NCBI GenBank assembly: GCA_050303435.1
Contig: JBNLBT010000133.1
Coordinates: 1-8,383, forward strand
DNA length: 8,383 bases
Origin: JBNLBT01 sp050303435
GTDB lineage: Bacteria; Pseudomonadota; Gammaproteobacteria; Xanthomonadales; Marinicellaceae
Direction: 5' to 3'
Position numbers and translations under genes: made by a program. The notes beneath the pieces were generated by a model that saw nothing but the letters and a program-made list of their open reading frames with translations, searched no databases and was not told where the DNA came from. Shown piece after piece: positions 1 through 7,600 of the stretch (its first letter is position 1; each line of letters starts with the position of its first letter).

Positions 1-440
1 CCGCTGTCATTGAAGCGGCCCTGCAAAGCGCCTGGGGTCTGGATTCACAACTGATCCTCGACGGCAGTTATTTTGTCATTGAAGGCACCCAGGGCAGGTT
101 GCTGGCCTGCGGCGGCTGGAGCCATCGCAAAACCCTGTTTGGCGGCAACGCCGAACCCGGGCGCAACCCAGAACCACTGGATCCCAGGCATGCGGCAGCC
201 AAAATTCGCGCTTTTTTTGTGAACCCGGACGCGGCCCGACAAGGCCTTGCATCGCGGCTGATGACTGCCTGTGAACAGGCGGCTCGTGCGGCCGGGTTCA
301 CGCGTCTTGAGTTGATGTCCACGCTGGCCGGCTTGCCATTCTATCGTCACCACGGTTTCATCGCGGGCGAGCCCGTGCATTACCCCTTGCCCAACGGTGA
401 GAACATTGAATTTGTGCCCATGCAAAAAACCCTTGCATAA
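1..440 (+). CDS. GNAT-family N-acetyltransferase, 5' end outside the window
   Basis: This is the C-terminal part (145 residues visible from base 3) of a GCN5-related N-acetyltransferase. Such enzymes transfer an acetyl group from acetyl-CoA to an amine on a small molecule or protein; the substrate cannot be told here. The reading frame is open to the left edge, so the true start lies upstream, and the TTG at 99 is not a credible start. Visible features are a beta strand with LLACGGW (about 99-119), the acetyl-CoA-binding strand and loop IRAFFVNPDAARQGLASRL (about 204-260, with the RQGLA phosphate-binding turn at 237-251), an alanine-rich helix, then LELMSTLAGLPFYRHHGF, the usual final motif in which an aromatic residue precedes the 'GF' strand. 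It converges on the thioesterase gene, with 8 bases between the two stop codons. The family is secure; the specific function is not. Confidence 0.88.
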   Translation, partial: AVIEAALQSAWGLDSQLILDGSYFVIEGTQGRLLACGGWSHRKTLFGGNAEPGRNPEPLDPRHAAAKIRAFFVNPDAARQGLASRLMTACEQAARAAGFTRLELMSTLAGLPFYRHHGFIAGEPVHYPLPNGENIEFVPMQKTLA

Positions 441-448
441 AACTCAGT

Positions 449-895
449 TCAGGGCAACGGATCAATCTCGGCAATGGCCTTGATCATGTCCTGATCGGGT
501 TTCACTTTGCCCCCGCTGTGGTAATCCAGCATCACCACACGGCCGTTGCCCAGTGCCGCCACCGCCTGCAATTGACTGGAAAATACGCCGTATTGCATCA
601 GAAATCCATGCGAATGAATTTCACTGACCGCCGCGCCCACGTGCAATGCATCGGGGTAATGCAGGGGTCTGAGAAAGCGGCAGGCGGTCTCCGCAAGAAT
701 CGGCCCCACACCTTCCGACTGCATGCGCTCCAGCACGCCCACGCGATCGAAATAGGCCAATCGTGCGCTTTCAAAATAGCGGAAATACATCGTGTTGTTG
801 AGGTGGTTGAAGGCGTCCATTTCACCCCACTGCAGAGGCAATTCAATCTGCACCCGAAAGGCGGCGTCAAACTCTTCGCGTGTTCTCAAGGTCAT
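449..895 (-). CDS. Hotdog-fold acyl-CoA thioesterase (4HBT/YbgC-like)
   Basis: A 148-residue protein, a usual length for single-domain 4-hydroxybenzoyl-CoA thioesterase relatives, which hydrolyse acyl-CoA thioesters in the cytoplasm. Residues 22-38 carry the family's signature, QWGEMDAFNHLNNTMYF. D27 (codon 815-817) matches the catalytic aspartate of the Pseudomonas 4HBT type, while the preceding acidic position is Glu instead of the common Asp. After it come a long helix (FRYFESARLAYFDRVG) and beta strands including ILAETACRFLRPLHYPDAL. No signal peptide is visible. The ATG start overlaps the stop of the upstream lipoprotein gene as ATGA (892-895), and no clear ribosome binding site precedes it, so translation is probably coupled to the lipoprotein gene. 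The substrate is unknown; a housekeeping role in acyl-CoA or phospholipid metabolism is a guess from the family. Confidence 0.9.
   Translation of the reverse strand: MTLRTREEFDAAFRVQIELPLQWGEMDAFNHLNNTMYFRYFESARLAYFDRVGVLERMQSEGVGPILAETACRFLRPLHYPDALHVGAAVSEIHSHGFLMQYGVFSSQLQAVAALGNGRVVMLDYHSGGKVKPDQDMIKAIAEIDPLP
892..895 (-). other. ATGA stop-start overlap (translational coupling site)
   Basis: On the minus strand the four bases ATGA serve both as the start codon of the thioesterase (893-895) and as part of the TGA stop of the lipoprotein (892-894). No good Shine-Dalgarno sequence precedes this ATG, so ribosomes ending on the lipoprotein message probably restart here. This ties expression of the thioesterase to that of the lipoprotein. 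Confidence 0.75.
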
Positions 896-3057
896 TCGGG
901 CACGTCATCTGCAAATTCACAGTCCGGCCCGCGCAGTCGATCCGGCAGATTGCTCAGGCAGCGCCACTTCAGGCTGTATGCCTGCCCGTTTTGTTGCAGA
1001 TACTGCAGCATAAAATAATCGTCCAGGTCTTCTCCTTCGATGGCGCTCAAATCCAGCCACAAACCCAGTTTGGACGCGTCTTCATACAAACTGATCCCGG
1101 GAATCAAGTCATCAAAATCTTCAGCCTTGGGTGTTTCACTGCTGAGCAGCGTCTGAGAAATCTGCGACTTCATGCCCGCCATGTACGCCTTTTTTTCACC
1201 GATTTTGGCGCGCACCGTGTAATCGCGATAGGCCGGTATCGCATAGGCCGCCAGAATGCCCGCCACGGCGACGGTTCCGTAGGTCCCCATGCTGAACATT
1301 TCCAGCGCGGTGTATTGATAATCCAGAGAAACACTCAGGCCCTGATGATCGGAATGCACAGCGGCGGCGAAGCGGCCGCCTTGATCGGACAACCCCAATT
1401 GCCGCGCGGTGGGCAATGCCAGCATATCGGCCTGTGCTCCGCTGAGATTGACCAGGTACTGCAACACAGACAGATAGCTGTTGTAAAGGTCTTGATTGCG
1501 CCCAGCTTGCCAGCTGCTCACCGCCAAAACCGCGTTGCGCCAATCCAGATCGTCGCGTTCCTCTTGCCAGGCGCTCAAACGGCGTCGGTCCGGATGCGTG
1601 GCGTAATCGATCAATACCTGAGGCACCGAGGCAGAAATCAGGTGGCCGTCCTGTTCAATCCAGTAGATGTTTGTGCGATTGTGCTGCTGCAAAGCCTGCA
1701 ATACGCGACTTTGACTTAAACTCTCCAGCCCCATGTCCAACAACATTTGCAGCAGGTCTTCCTGATACTGCAGTCGATGAATTGAAACACCGGACACCGT
1801 GTGTTGTGTGTGAATTGCGCCGGCTTCGACGGCTGTTTGCAACATCTGCCGGTGAGCCTCAGGATTGCGCAATTTAAGTGCCATCCAACTGCCGCTGTCG
1901 TCGTTGACGTACCAGAACTTTGGACCATAAGTGTTCAGGAATGTCTCCGCACTCATCCACAAAAGGTCGTTGTCTGCTTTCAGGCCCGTTTCAACCTGAT
2001 GCCGCAGCTGTTCCCCATCGGGCCGCGCAGCGGCCAGGAATTCAGTGGCGTCGTGCACCTGTTCCAGGGTCGGCAGCGCCATCTGAAACACCCAGGTCGG
2101 TGGACCGGCGGTGTGCAGCTCGCTGGTTTCATCGACCCGGGGCAAAAACAGCCGAAAACCGATGTCGGGCATTCGCAGGTGCATCTTCAGACCGGCATGG
2201 CCATTGCGCGCGGTGTTGCCCAACCAGAGAAATTTAATCTGATCAATGGCGAGGTTCTTCAGCAGGCCCTGCTGGGCGGGATTGAGATACGCCTGCGTGT
2301 ATTGGTACAATGCCGCCACACGAACCCACAGCGCGATGCCCGCGCCCCGTTCATCCACGCCGTGTTCGTATTCAAGCACTGTTTGCAATGCCGCGTCGCT
2401 GTGCTTCGCCGCAATCAGTTCATCCAGTTTTTCAACCCGGGCGTTCAGGCCGCCAAACACATGCAGGCGTTTGCCATCGGCATCAAAAAACACGTGCACA
2501 GCCACGCCATTGGGGCCACTGAATTGCGCGCGCCCAGCAGCGTCCAGCGCCTGGGTCAGGACCAGGGCGCCGCCTGCGGCTGCTTGCATTGCCTGCATCA
2601 GCGCTTCCACTTGACCGCGACCGTCATCGCGCAGGGACAGACTGAACCACAACGCCGGAATAAAATACGCTTCGGACAAACTGAACAAGGCCACTTCCAT
2701 TGGCGCATCCACATTCATCAACAGCCATTCGGCCGCGCTTTTGGACTCGGGCGGCAGCACCGCCAGATAATGCGCATGCAAGGCCGTGCGCAGTTCCGTC
2801 ACCAGGCGCCGGTGTGCGTCGTTTGCCAGGGCCTGACCCAACGCGTCGTTGTTATTCTCCATGAAAACATTCCACATTGTCGGAATGCGCGCATAGGCCA
2901 GGGTGTTGGCAGGTAAACGCTGTTGCAACCACAACATCGATTCAAGACGCGGTCGATCCGCTGAACTGGTTGACGCCTGATGCGCCGACGGCTGTTGGCT
3001 TTCACAAGCGGCCAGTGCGATCAGTGCGCTGAATAAAAAGAGCAGGGTTTTTCGCAT
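892..3057 (-). CDS. Large lipoprotein with type IV pilin-like C-terminal domain
   Basis: A 721-residue protein of unknown function. I chose the ATG at 3055-3057 because it gives a classical lipoprotein signal peptide, MRKTLLFLFSALIALAAC, with the lipidated cysteine at residue 18. The frame also allows a TTG five codons earlier. Residue +2 is Glu, not Asp, which by the usual Lol rule favours the outer membrane. Residues 19-35 are a Ser/Gln/Ala-rich linker. Residues about 48-585 are a soluble region starting LPANTLAYARIP, reminiscent of DUF3352-like proteins, a tentative resemblance only. Residues about 590-623 form a hydrophobic segment followed by AIPAYRDYTVRAKIGE, closely like the N-terminal helix of type IV pilins. 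C700 and C713 form a pilin-like terminal cysteine pair. The gene lies 120 bases downstream of the CSLREA-like gene and overlaps the thioesterase gene by 4 bases. The ribosome binding site is weak. The reading frame and lipoprotein signal are well supported; the role is unknown. Confidence 0.85.
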   Translation of the reverse strand: MRKTLLFLFSALIALAACESQQPSAHQASTSSADRPRLESMLWLQQRLPANTLAYARIPTMWNVFMENNNDALGQALANDAHRRLVTELRTALHAHYLAVLPPESKSAAEWLLMNVDAPMEVALFSLSEAYFIPALWFSLSLRDDGRGQVEALMQAMQAAAGGALVLTQALDAAGRAQFSGPNGVAVHVFFDADGKRLHVFGGLNARVEKLDELIAAKHSDAALQTVLEYEHGVDERGAGIALWVRVAALYQYTQAYLNPAQQGLLKNLAIDQIKFLWLGNTARNGHAGLKMHLRMPDIGFRLFLPRVDETSELHTAGPPTWVFQMALPTLEQVHDATEFLAAARPDGEQLRHQVETGLKADNDLLWMSAETFLNTYGPKFWYVNDDSGSWMALKLRNPEAHRQMLQTAVEAGAIHTQHTVSGVSIHRLQYQEDLLQMLLDMGLESLSQSRVLQALQQHNRTNIYWIEQDGHLISASVPQVLIDYATHPDRRRLSAWQEERDDLDWRNAVLAVSSWQAGRNQDLYNSYLSVLQYLVNLSGAQADMLALPTARQLGLSDQGGRFAAAVHSDHQGLSVSLDYQYTALEMFSMGTYGTVAVAGILAAYAIPAYRDYTVRAKIGEKKAYMAGMKSQISQTLLSSETPKAEDFDDLIPGISLYEDASKLGLWLDLSAIEGEDLDDYFMLQYLQQNGQAYSLKWRCLSNLPDRLRGPDCEFADDVPE
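895..1299 (-). other. Type IV pilin-like domain at the C-terminus of the lipoprotein
   Basis: Residues about 587-721 of the lipoprotein. The segment VAGILAAYAIPAYRDYTVRAK (residues 598-618) resembles the pilin consensus GILAAIAIPAYQDYTVRAK almost residue for residue. Near the end, W698-R-C700 and G-P-D-C713 give two cysteines 13 residues apart, as in the disulphide loop of many pilins. What is missing is the start of a normal pilin: there is no Gly before a Phe-Thr-Leu-Ile-Glu run, so no prepilin peptidase site and no Glu5 equivalent. The domain therefore cannot be processed and assembled as an ordinary pilin subunit. It may be a decoy, a docking module for the pilus machinery, or a simple membrane-anchoring helix; the sequence does not decide between these. 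Confidence 0.72.
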
Positions 3058-3177
3058 GAACAGGACATCCAATATCAGAAAGCGGCATCATAGCACGCCG
3101 ATGAGGCGCTGTCATGAATTGATGCCGACTGGCGCGCCGCGCAGGGTGGCTCGGGTGCACGCGGCGTGGGTTGCGAC

Positions 3178-4509
3178 TCAGTTAAAGCCGTCGGCGAAGA
3201 TCACCTCCGGGGCGAATTCCACCGCGCCGATGTCGCACAAGGCCATCGCATCGCCGTCGCCGTCCAGCGGCCGCGCCCGGTTCAGTTGATCGCGCGCAGT
3301 GCACGGGCCACTCTGCCCGGCGTCGATCAGTTCGCTGTCGGTGGTTGTGCGGTGCAACGCGGTGAATGCATTGACGTGTTCTCGCGGCAACAGCCCGGGC
3401 GCAACCGCCGCATCGACGACGTCGCCGGGGTGCCAGGTCAGAATCGGCAGCACCGCGCCCAACCAGTTGCCGCCGTCGGTGATGAGATTGGCCGCAGAGA
3501 CCACGACTTGTTGTGACTTCACGCTGTTGAATGCCACCGTGTTGCTCAAATGCAGCATCGGCGCCGCCGGGCCGTGAATGTCCATCACTGTGGCCGCCGA
3601 TCCACCGACCAGGTGATTGTCAAACAGGGTGCAGTTGCGCAGGTGCAGGCGGGAAAAATTGTCATTGAAAATCACGCTGCTGCCGGTGTTGCCGCTGAAG
3701 GTGCTGTTGCTGAAGATCACATCGTCGATGTGCCCGCCGACAAAGATCACCGCCGCCTGGCTGTTGTCGGCGCCGTTGTCAATGAAACTGCAGCGGTCAA
3801 AATGCGCGCTGTTCGGCGTGTCCGGAAACCCCTCCACACGGATCGCTTCGTTGTGACCCTGGATCAGACACTCGCTCAGATCGGTGACGGCGCCTTGCAG
3901 CACCAGTGCATGGCCTTCGTTGTCTTGCAGCACCACGCGCCGACCGAGCAGATTGCCCAGCACTTCAATGCCGCCGGCACCGGCCCACGCATTGAGGTTG
4001 TCGTGCACCCGCACGTTCTCGAGTTGCACTGTGGCCTGGATTCGAATCATCAGTCCACTGCCCGGCGCCGTGTTTTGGCCCGCACCGCTTGTGATCAGTC
4101 CATCGCGCACACTCAAATCGTGCAACGCCACCGGGGCATTTATATCCCCGGCATGCACATCCAGCACGCGGTCCACACCGGCGCCACTGATGGCCGTGAC
4201 ATCCATGCCCGCACCAACAATTTCCAGCGCAGCGGTGATGTCCAGATCGCCGCTGAGATTGGCGTCATCGCGGCGCCCGGGCAGAGACAGCACATGCACA
4301 CCCGGCCCCAGCACAATTGAATCAAAGCCGGGCAGTGCATTGGCCTGAGAAACCGCCGCGCGTAAAGTGCAGCCGCCGCCCGCGGCCAGACACAACCCGT
4401 CGCCGGTGTCCACATCCGCCGCGTCATCCAAGCGGTCCACGCTGAATTCGGCGCCACCGGCCAAGCCGCAGAAACACAACAAATAAACCATCAGAATTAT
4501 CACTCTCAT
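3178..4509 (-). CDS. Secreted CSLREA-type parallel beta-helix protein with C-terminal IFADGFN tail
   Basis: A 443-residue exported protein. From the ATG at 4507-4509 it has a signal peptide (hydrophobic residues 3-17, likely cut after GGA at residue 20). The TTG at 4557 would add a basic 16-residue extension and cannot be excluded; neither start has a clear ribosome binding site. Residues 21-57 (FSVDRLDDAADVDTGDG, then CTLRAAVSQAN at 47-57) match the CSLREA-type N-terminal module, with Ala replacing the usual Glu of C-S-L-R-E-A. The middle contains repeated short strands ending in Asn (HFDRCSFIDN, IFSNSTFSGN, HLRNCTLFDN), typical of right-handed parallel beta-helices. Near the end, ARPLDGDGDA then CDIGAVEF (425-432) is the usual closing motif of this group, followed by VIFADGFN. 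Such proteins are extracellular or surface-associated, and neither enzyme activity nor ligand is known. It is probably the first gene of the minus-strand cluster. Confidence 0.85.
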   Translation of the reverse strand: MRVIILMVYLLCFCGLAGGAEFSVDRLDDAADVDTGDGLCLAAGGGCTLRAAVSQANALPGFDSIVLGPGVHVLSLPGRRDDANLSGDLDITAALEIVGAGMDVTAISGAGVDRVLDVHAGDINAPVALHDLSVRDGLITSGAGQNTAPGSGLMIRIQATVQLENVRVHDNLNAWAGAGGIEVLGNLLGRRVVLQDNEGHALVLQGAVTDLSECLIQGHNEAIRVEGFPDTPNSAHFDRCSFIDNGADNSQAAVIFVGGHIDDVIFSNSTFSGNTGSSVIFNDNFSRLHLRNCTLFDNHLVGGSAATVMDIHGPAAPMLHLSNTVAFNSVKSQQVVVSAANLITDGGNWLGAVLPILTWHPGDVVDAAVAPGLLPREHVNAFTALHRTTTDSELIDAGQSGPCTARDQLNRARPLDGDGDAMALCDIGAVEFAPEVIFADGFN

Positions 4510-4622
4510 GCACTGTAGTATCGTTTTTCTGCTGACTTTCTTTGATTTCACTGACAATCAGGCTTCAAAAACAAAAGATCCCCCCTGTTGATGCTCGCCC
4601 ACTGCAATCTGGTTTTTTTAAA

Positions 4623-4666
4623 TTTAATGCCATTTTAATGGGTCTTTAACAGGCGTGGATTACAAT
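4623..4666 (+). promoter_or_regulatory. Putative response-regulator-activated promoter of the sulfatase gene
   Basis: In the divergent intergenic region, TTTAATG at 4623-4629, TTTAATG at 4634-4640 and TTTAAC at 4645-4650 begin exactly 11 bases apart, one DNA turn each. Ten bases after the last unit lies TACAAT (4661-4666), five of six matches to the sigma-70 -10 box, and no good -35 box stands 16-18 bases upstream of it. Direct repeats at 11-base spacing that replace the -35 box are the known layout for OmpR/PhoB-family activators. The predicted transcription start, about 4673, falls between the two possible sulfatase start codons. The repeats and -10 match are seen; the regulator and the promoter activity are inferred. 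An overlapping inverted repeat CCATTTTAATGG (4630-4641) is an alternative operator reading. Confidence 0.45.
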
Positions 4667-4686
4667 GGCAGATACACACGCACAAC

Positions 4687-4689
4687 AGG
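4687..4689 (+). promoter_or_regulatory. Weak ribosome binding site supporting the ATG at 4698
   Basis: AGG lies 8 bases before the ATG at 4698. It is short, but it is the right distance away. Together with the putative -10 box (4661-4666), which overlaps the earlier ATG at 4665, it favours 4698 as the sulfatase start. Confidence 0.4.
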
Positions 4690-4697
4690 CACTTCCC

Positions 4698-7600
4698 ATG
4701 AAAACTCGCAACCAATTATTTTTACTGTCGCTGTTATCTTTCTCAGCCATGGCCGAAGAACGCAACATCATATTCATCATGTTGGATGACCTGGACATCC
4801 TTGATTTGCAGTATTACAACGATGACAGCACCATCTACATGCCCGCACTGGATGATTTTTTTGATCCGCAGGAAGCCATGGTGTTTGAGAATTACTACAC
4901 CAGTGGGCCCAATTGCTCGCAGACCCGCGGGTCTCTATTGAGTGGCCAATACCCAATCCAGAACAACTTTCTCAAGACCCTTCGCAGAGACAGCAAACTG
5001 GGCATCAGCATCGATTTTCCAATGATTTCTCAAGTTCTGGACAACGCCGGTTATTACACGGCCACGATCGGCAAGTGGCACGTCGGTTTTGATGGGGACG
5101 CCACCTATCAACCACAGAACAGGGGCTTCGATCACTCAACGGTGTGGTATGAAAACGATTCGAGCTGCACACTCGAGTGCCCCACCGTGTTTAATAATGA
5201 CAACACACCGGTCGATCCCAGCGAGCAATCCCTGGTGCGCTCCTATCTGTTGCCAGACAACTACTTTGCCTACCTTCTGACGCGCTCCAATCAGGACCCG
5301 ACCGTCCCGGATGGCGTTTCATGCAATAAAGTGTATGAATTGAACAACACCATCTGTAGCGCAGCAAACCCCGACAACTACCTGCCCAACGCATTGACCA
5401 ACGAAACCATTGCCCTGCTCGACACCATCAATGATTCGGTGCTTGGCACACCCGCAGAAGAGCCCTTTTTTATCAATTTGTGGTACTTCACGCCCCACAT
5501 CCCCACCAACATACCGCCCGATTACGACGATGTGTTTAATTGCGGACAGGCCGGTGAAGTCACAGAAGCCTGTAATTACGAGACCGGTGTTGTGGTCATC
5601 AACGACGAGTTCGATGATTATGCTGAAAATTGCGCAGCCAATGAAGATCGGGCGCCGGACTGCGACGGGCGGGTGGGACAATACGCCGCACAACTGTCCT
5701 ACCTTGATCGCAAGATCAGCGAAGTGGTGGCTAAAGTTGAAGACATGTATGCCAATAAAAAGCTGACCAAGGAAACCTTGATCATCATCACCAGTGACAA
5801 CGGCGGTGCCCCGCAAACACACGCCAATTGGGGTGGCGATGGCGGTTCTGCCAGCGATGCCGTCTCCTGCGGCCCGAGCATCAACCAAAGCAGTTGCCCA
5901 ATCAAATACCGCGGCCGCAAGAATCAACTGTATGAGCGTGGCATTCGTGTGCCCCTGGCCATTAAACGGTTCGGCAGCAGCAACAACACCACACTGGGTG
6001 TGAACAACGGTTTCCTCACCAGCCGGGATTTTTACCCCACCACGGTGGCCTTGGCCGACACCACGCTGTTGGCCGGCTCAGGCGCCTACGGTGTGGATTT
6101 TTCCGACGCGGTGCTGTCGCAGTCCGCGCTGGATTTTTTTGCTGAAACCCGCCCTGAATTCTGGCAAAGAAAAGCCGGATCATCCTATCGGGTGGATTAT
6201 CCTTCAAACCTGGAAAATTTCATTTGCGACGGCGCCCAAAGTGCACAACCTGCCTTTGAATCCAATTACACCGGCGCCAAAAGCCATCAGCAAAATCACA
6301 GCTTTGCAGTCCGACAAGACGAATGGAAGTTGATTTATGAACCGCACCGTTCCGCCGGCGAACTGCCCGGCAACACCAGTGGATGCGACTTCGAATTTGA
6401 TGATGAGATTTACTCACTGTACAAAATCACCAATACACAAGGCACCATCGATGAATATTTTGGCAGTGAACAAAATGCTGCACGTCCAGACATGGTGCGC
6501 ACTCTGCAAAATCTGTACTACAAGTGGCGCAATTGGATTGCTTTCATAGACTACAGCCTGACCACCACGCCCAACCTTGTGGACGGTCTGATTGATGTGG
6601 TGAGCCATTGCCCGAATGCAGGCAATTGTGAAACCGTTGCCGTGGAACATTCAACCCGGCTGCAGGTTGATGTTGAACAGTTCAGCTTTGCCGCATCGGT
6701 TAAAATTGACGGCAACGGCGCCACTTGCGGAAACGGCACCAACGGATCCGCTGATGGCAATGGCTTGGTGGCTTTTAAACCTGGAAACAACGATCAATTG
6801 CCGCACAGCTGGAAATTGAAAGTCATCAATGGCAAGGTGCGTTTGACGGTGTGGCTGAGCAACAAAGTCCAGGATGATTACAGCACCGTGCAACTTGAAT
6901 CGTCCTCGCCATTGTCCTGCGATAAAGTGCATCACCTGGCTTTCACGGTGCAAGGCAGCAAACAAGGCGGTCAATTGCTGCGTTTATACGTGGATGGCGT
7001 GGTTGAGGACAAATTCACCGTCATTCACACCGATGACGTGGGCATTTGCACAGACAATGACCCGGCCACTTACTGTCCGCCGCACTGGGGCGTTTTGAAT
7101 GTCCAGACCAACGGCAAAGACCCGCTCAACAGACTCCGTCTGGCTTCATCCGATGAAGACATCTTGTTGGGCAACAACAGCGACAAAACCAACCTGTTTG
7201 AGGGCTATATTTCGCCTCCGCTGTTGTCAACAACGGCTTTGACCACTGAAGAAGTCCGGATGTTGTCGATGTCTTACGACATGAATGAGCGATTCACTGA
7301 TCATGAAATTCAATACACCCCGTGCACCGGCGCCTGCGTCACCGGCGGCGTACCAACGCCCACATTTGAAAACCATTTGAATGCCTGGTTTTATCCCTCC
7401 ACCGCCATTGATGCCGTGCTGGAACTCAATGGACCCAACACCGGGGCAGACCTGAGCAGCGACCTTTTGACATTCACCACAAAATTTCGTTTGAATGAAT
7501 CCGCCCTGACTGGCCCGTATAACACCAACACCCTGGCCGCACAAACAGAGAATGGTTCGCATGCCTGGATTCTGAAACTGGCACCGCTGTCTACAGAACA

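Noticed and set aside
880..2916. Long plus-strand open frames (880-1719 and 1801-2916) opposite the lipoprotein gene
   Set aside because: Their translations are Gln/His/Arg-rich with no recognisable motif, signal peptide or ribosome binding site. They are opposite-strand shadows of a well-supported gene.
3135..3166. Inverted repeat CGCCGCG / CGCGGCG between the beta-helix and lipoprotein genes, as a possible terminator
   Set aside because: Only a 7-base stem with an 18-base loop and no T-run after it on the minus strand; expected by chance in GC-rich DNA.
3550..4348. Plus-strand open frames opposite the CSLREA-like gene
   Set aside because: Low-complexity composition (His/Gln/Ala or Ser/Pro/Thr) typical of GC-rich antisense frames; the minus-strand protein has clear signal, repeat and closing motifs.
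4510..4557. TTG at 4557 as the start of the beta-helix protein
   Set aside because: The ATG at 4509 gives a complete signal peptide. The TTG start is not excluded because neither has a good ribosome binding site, but a rare start codon is the less likely choice.
4665..4697. ATG at 4665 as the sulfatase start
   Set aside because: It would put 11 polar residues ahead of a complete signal peptide and overlaps the putative -10 box; the ATG at 4698 has an AGG at good spacing and gives a classical signal peptide.
5319..5927. A 202-residue minus-strand open frame inside the sulfatase gene
   Set aside because: It lies opposite the catalytic core of the sulfatase, whose motifs are intact, and shows no motif of its own.
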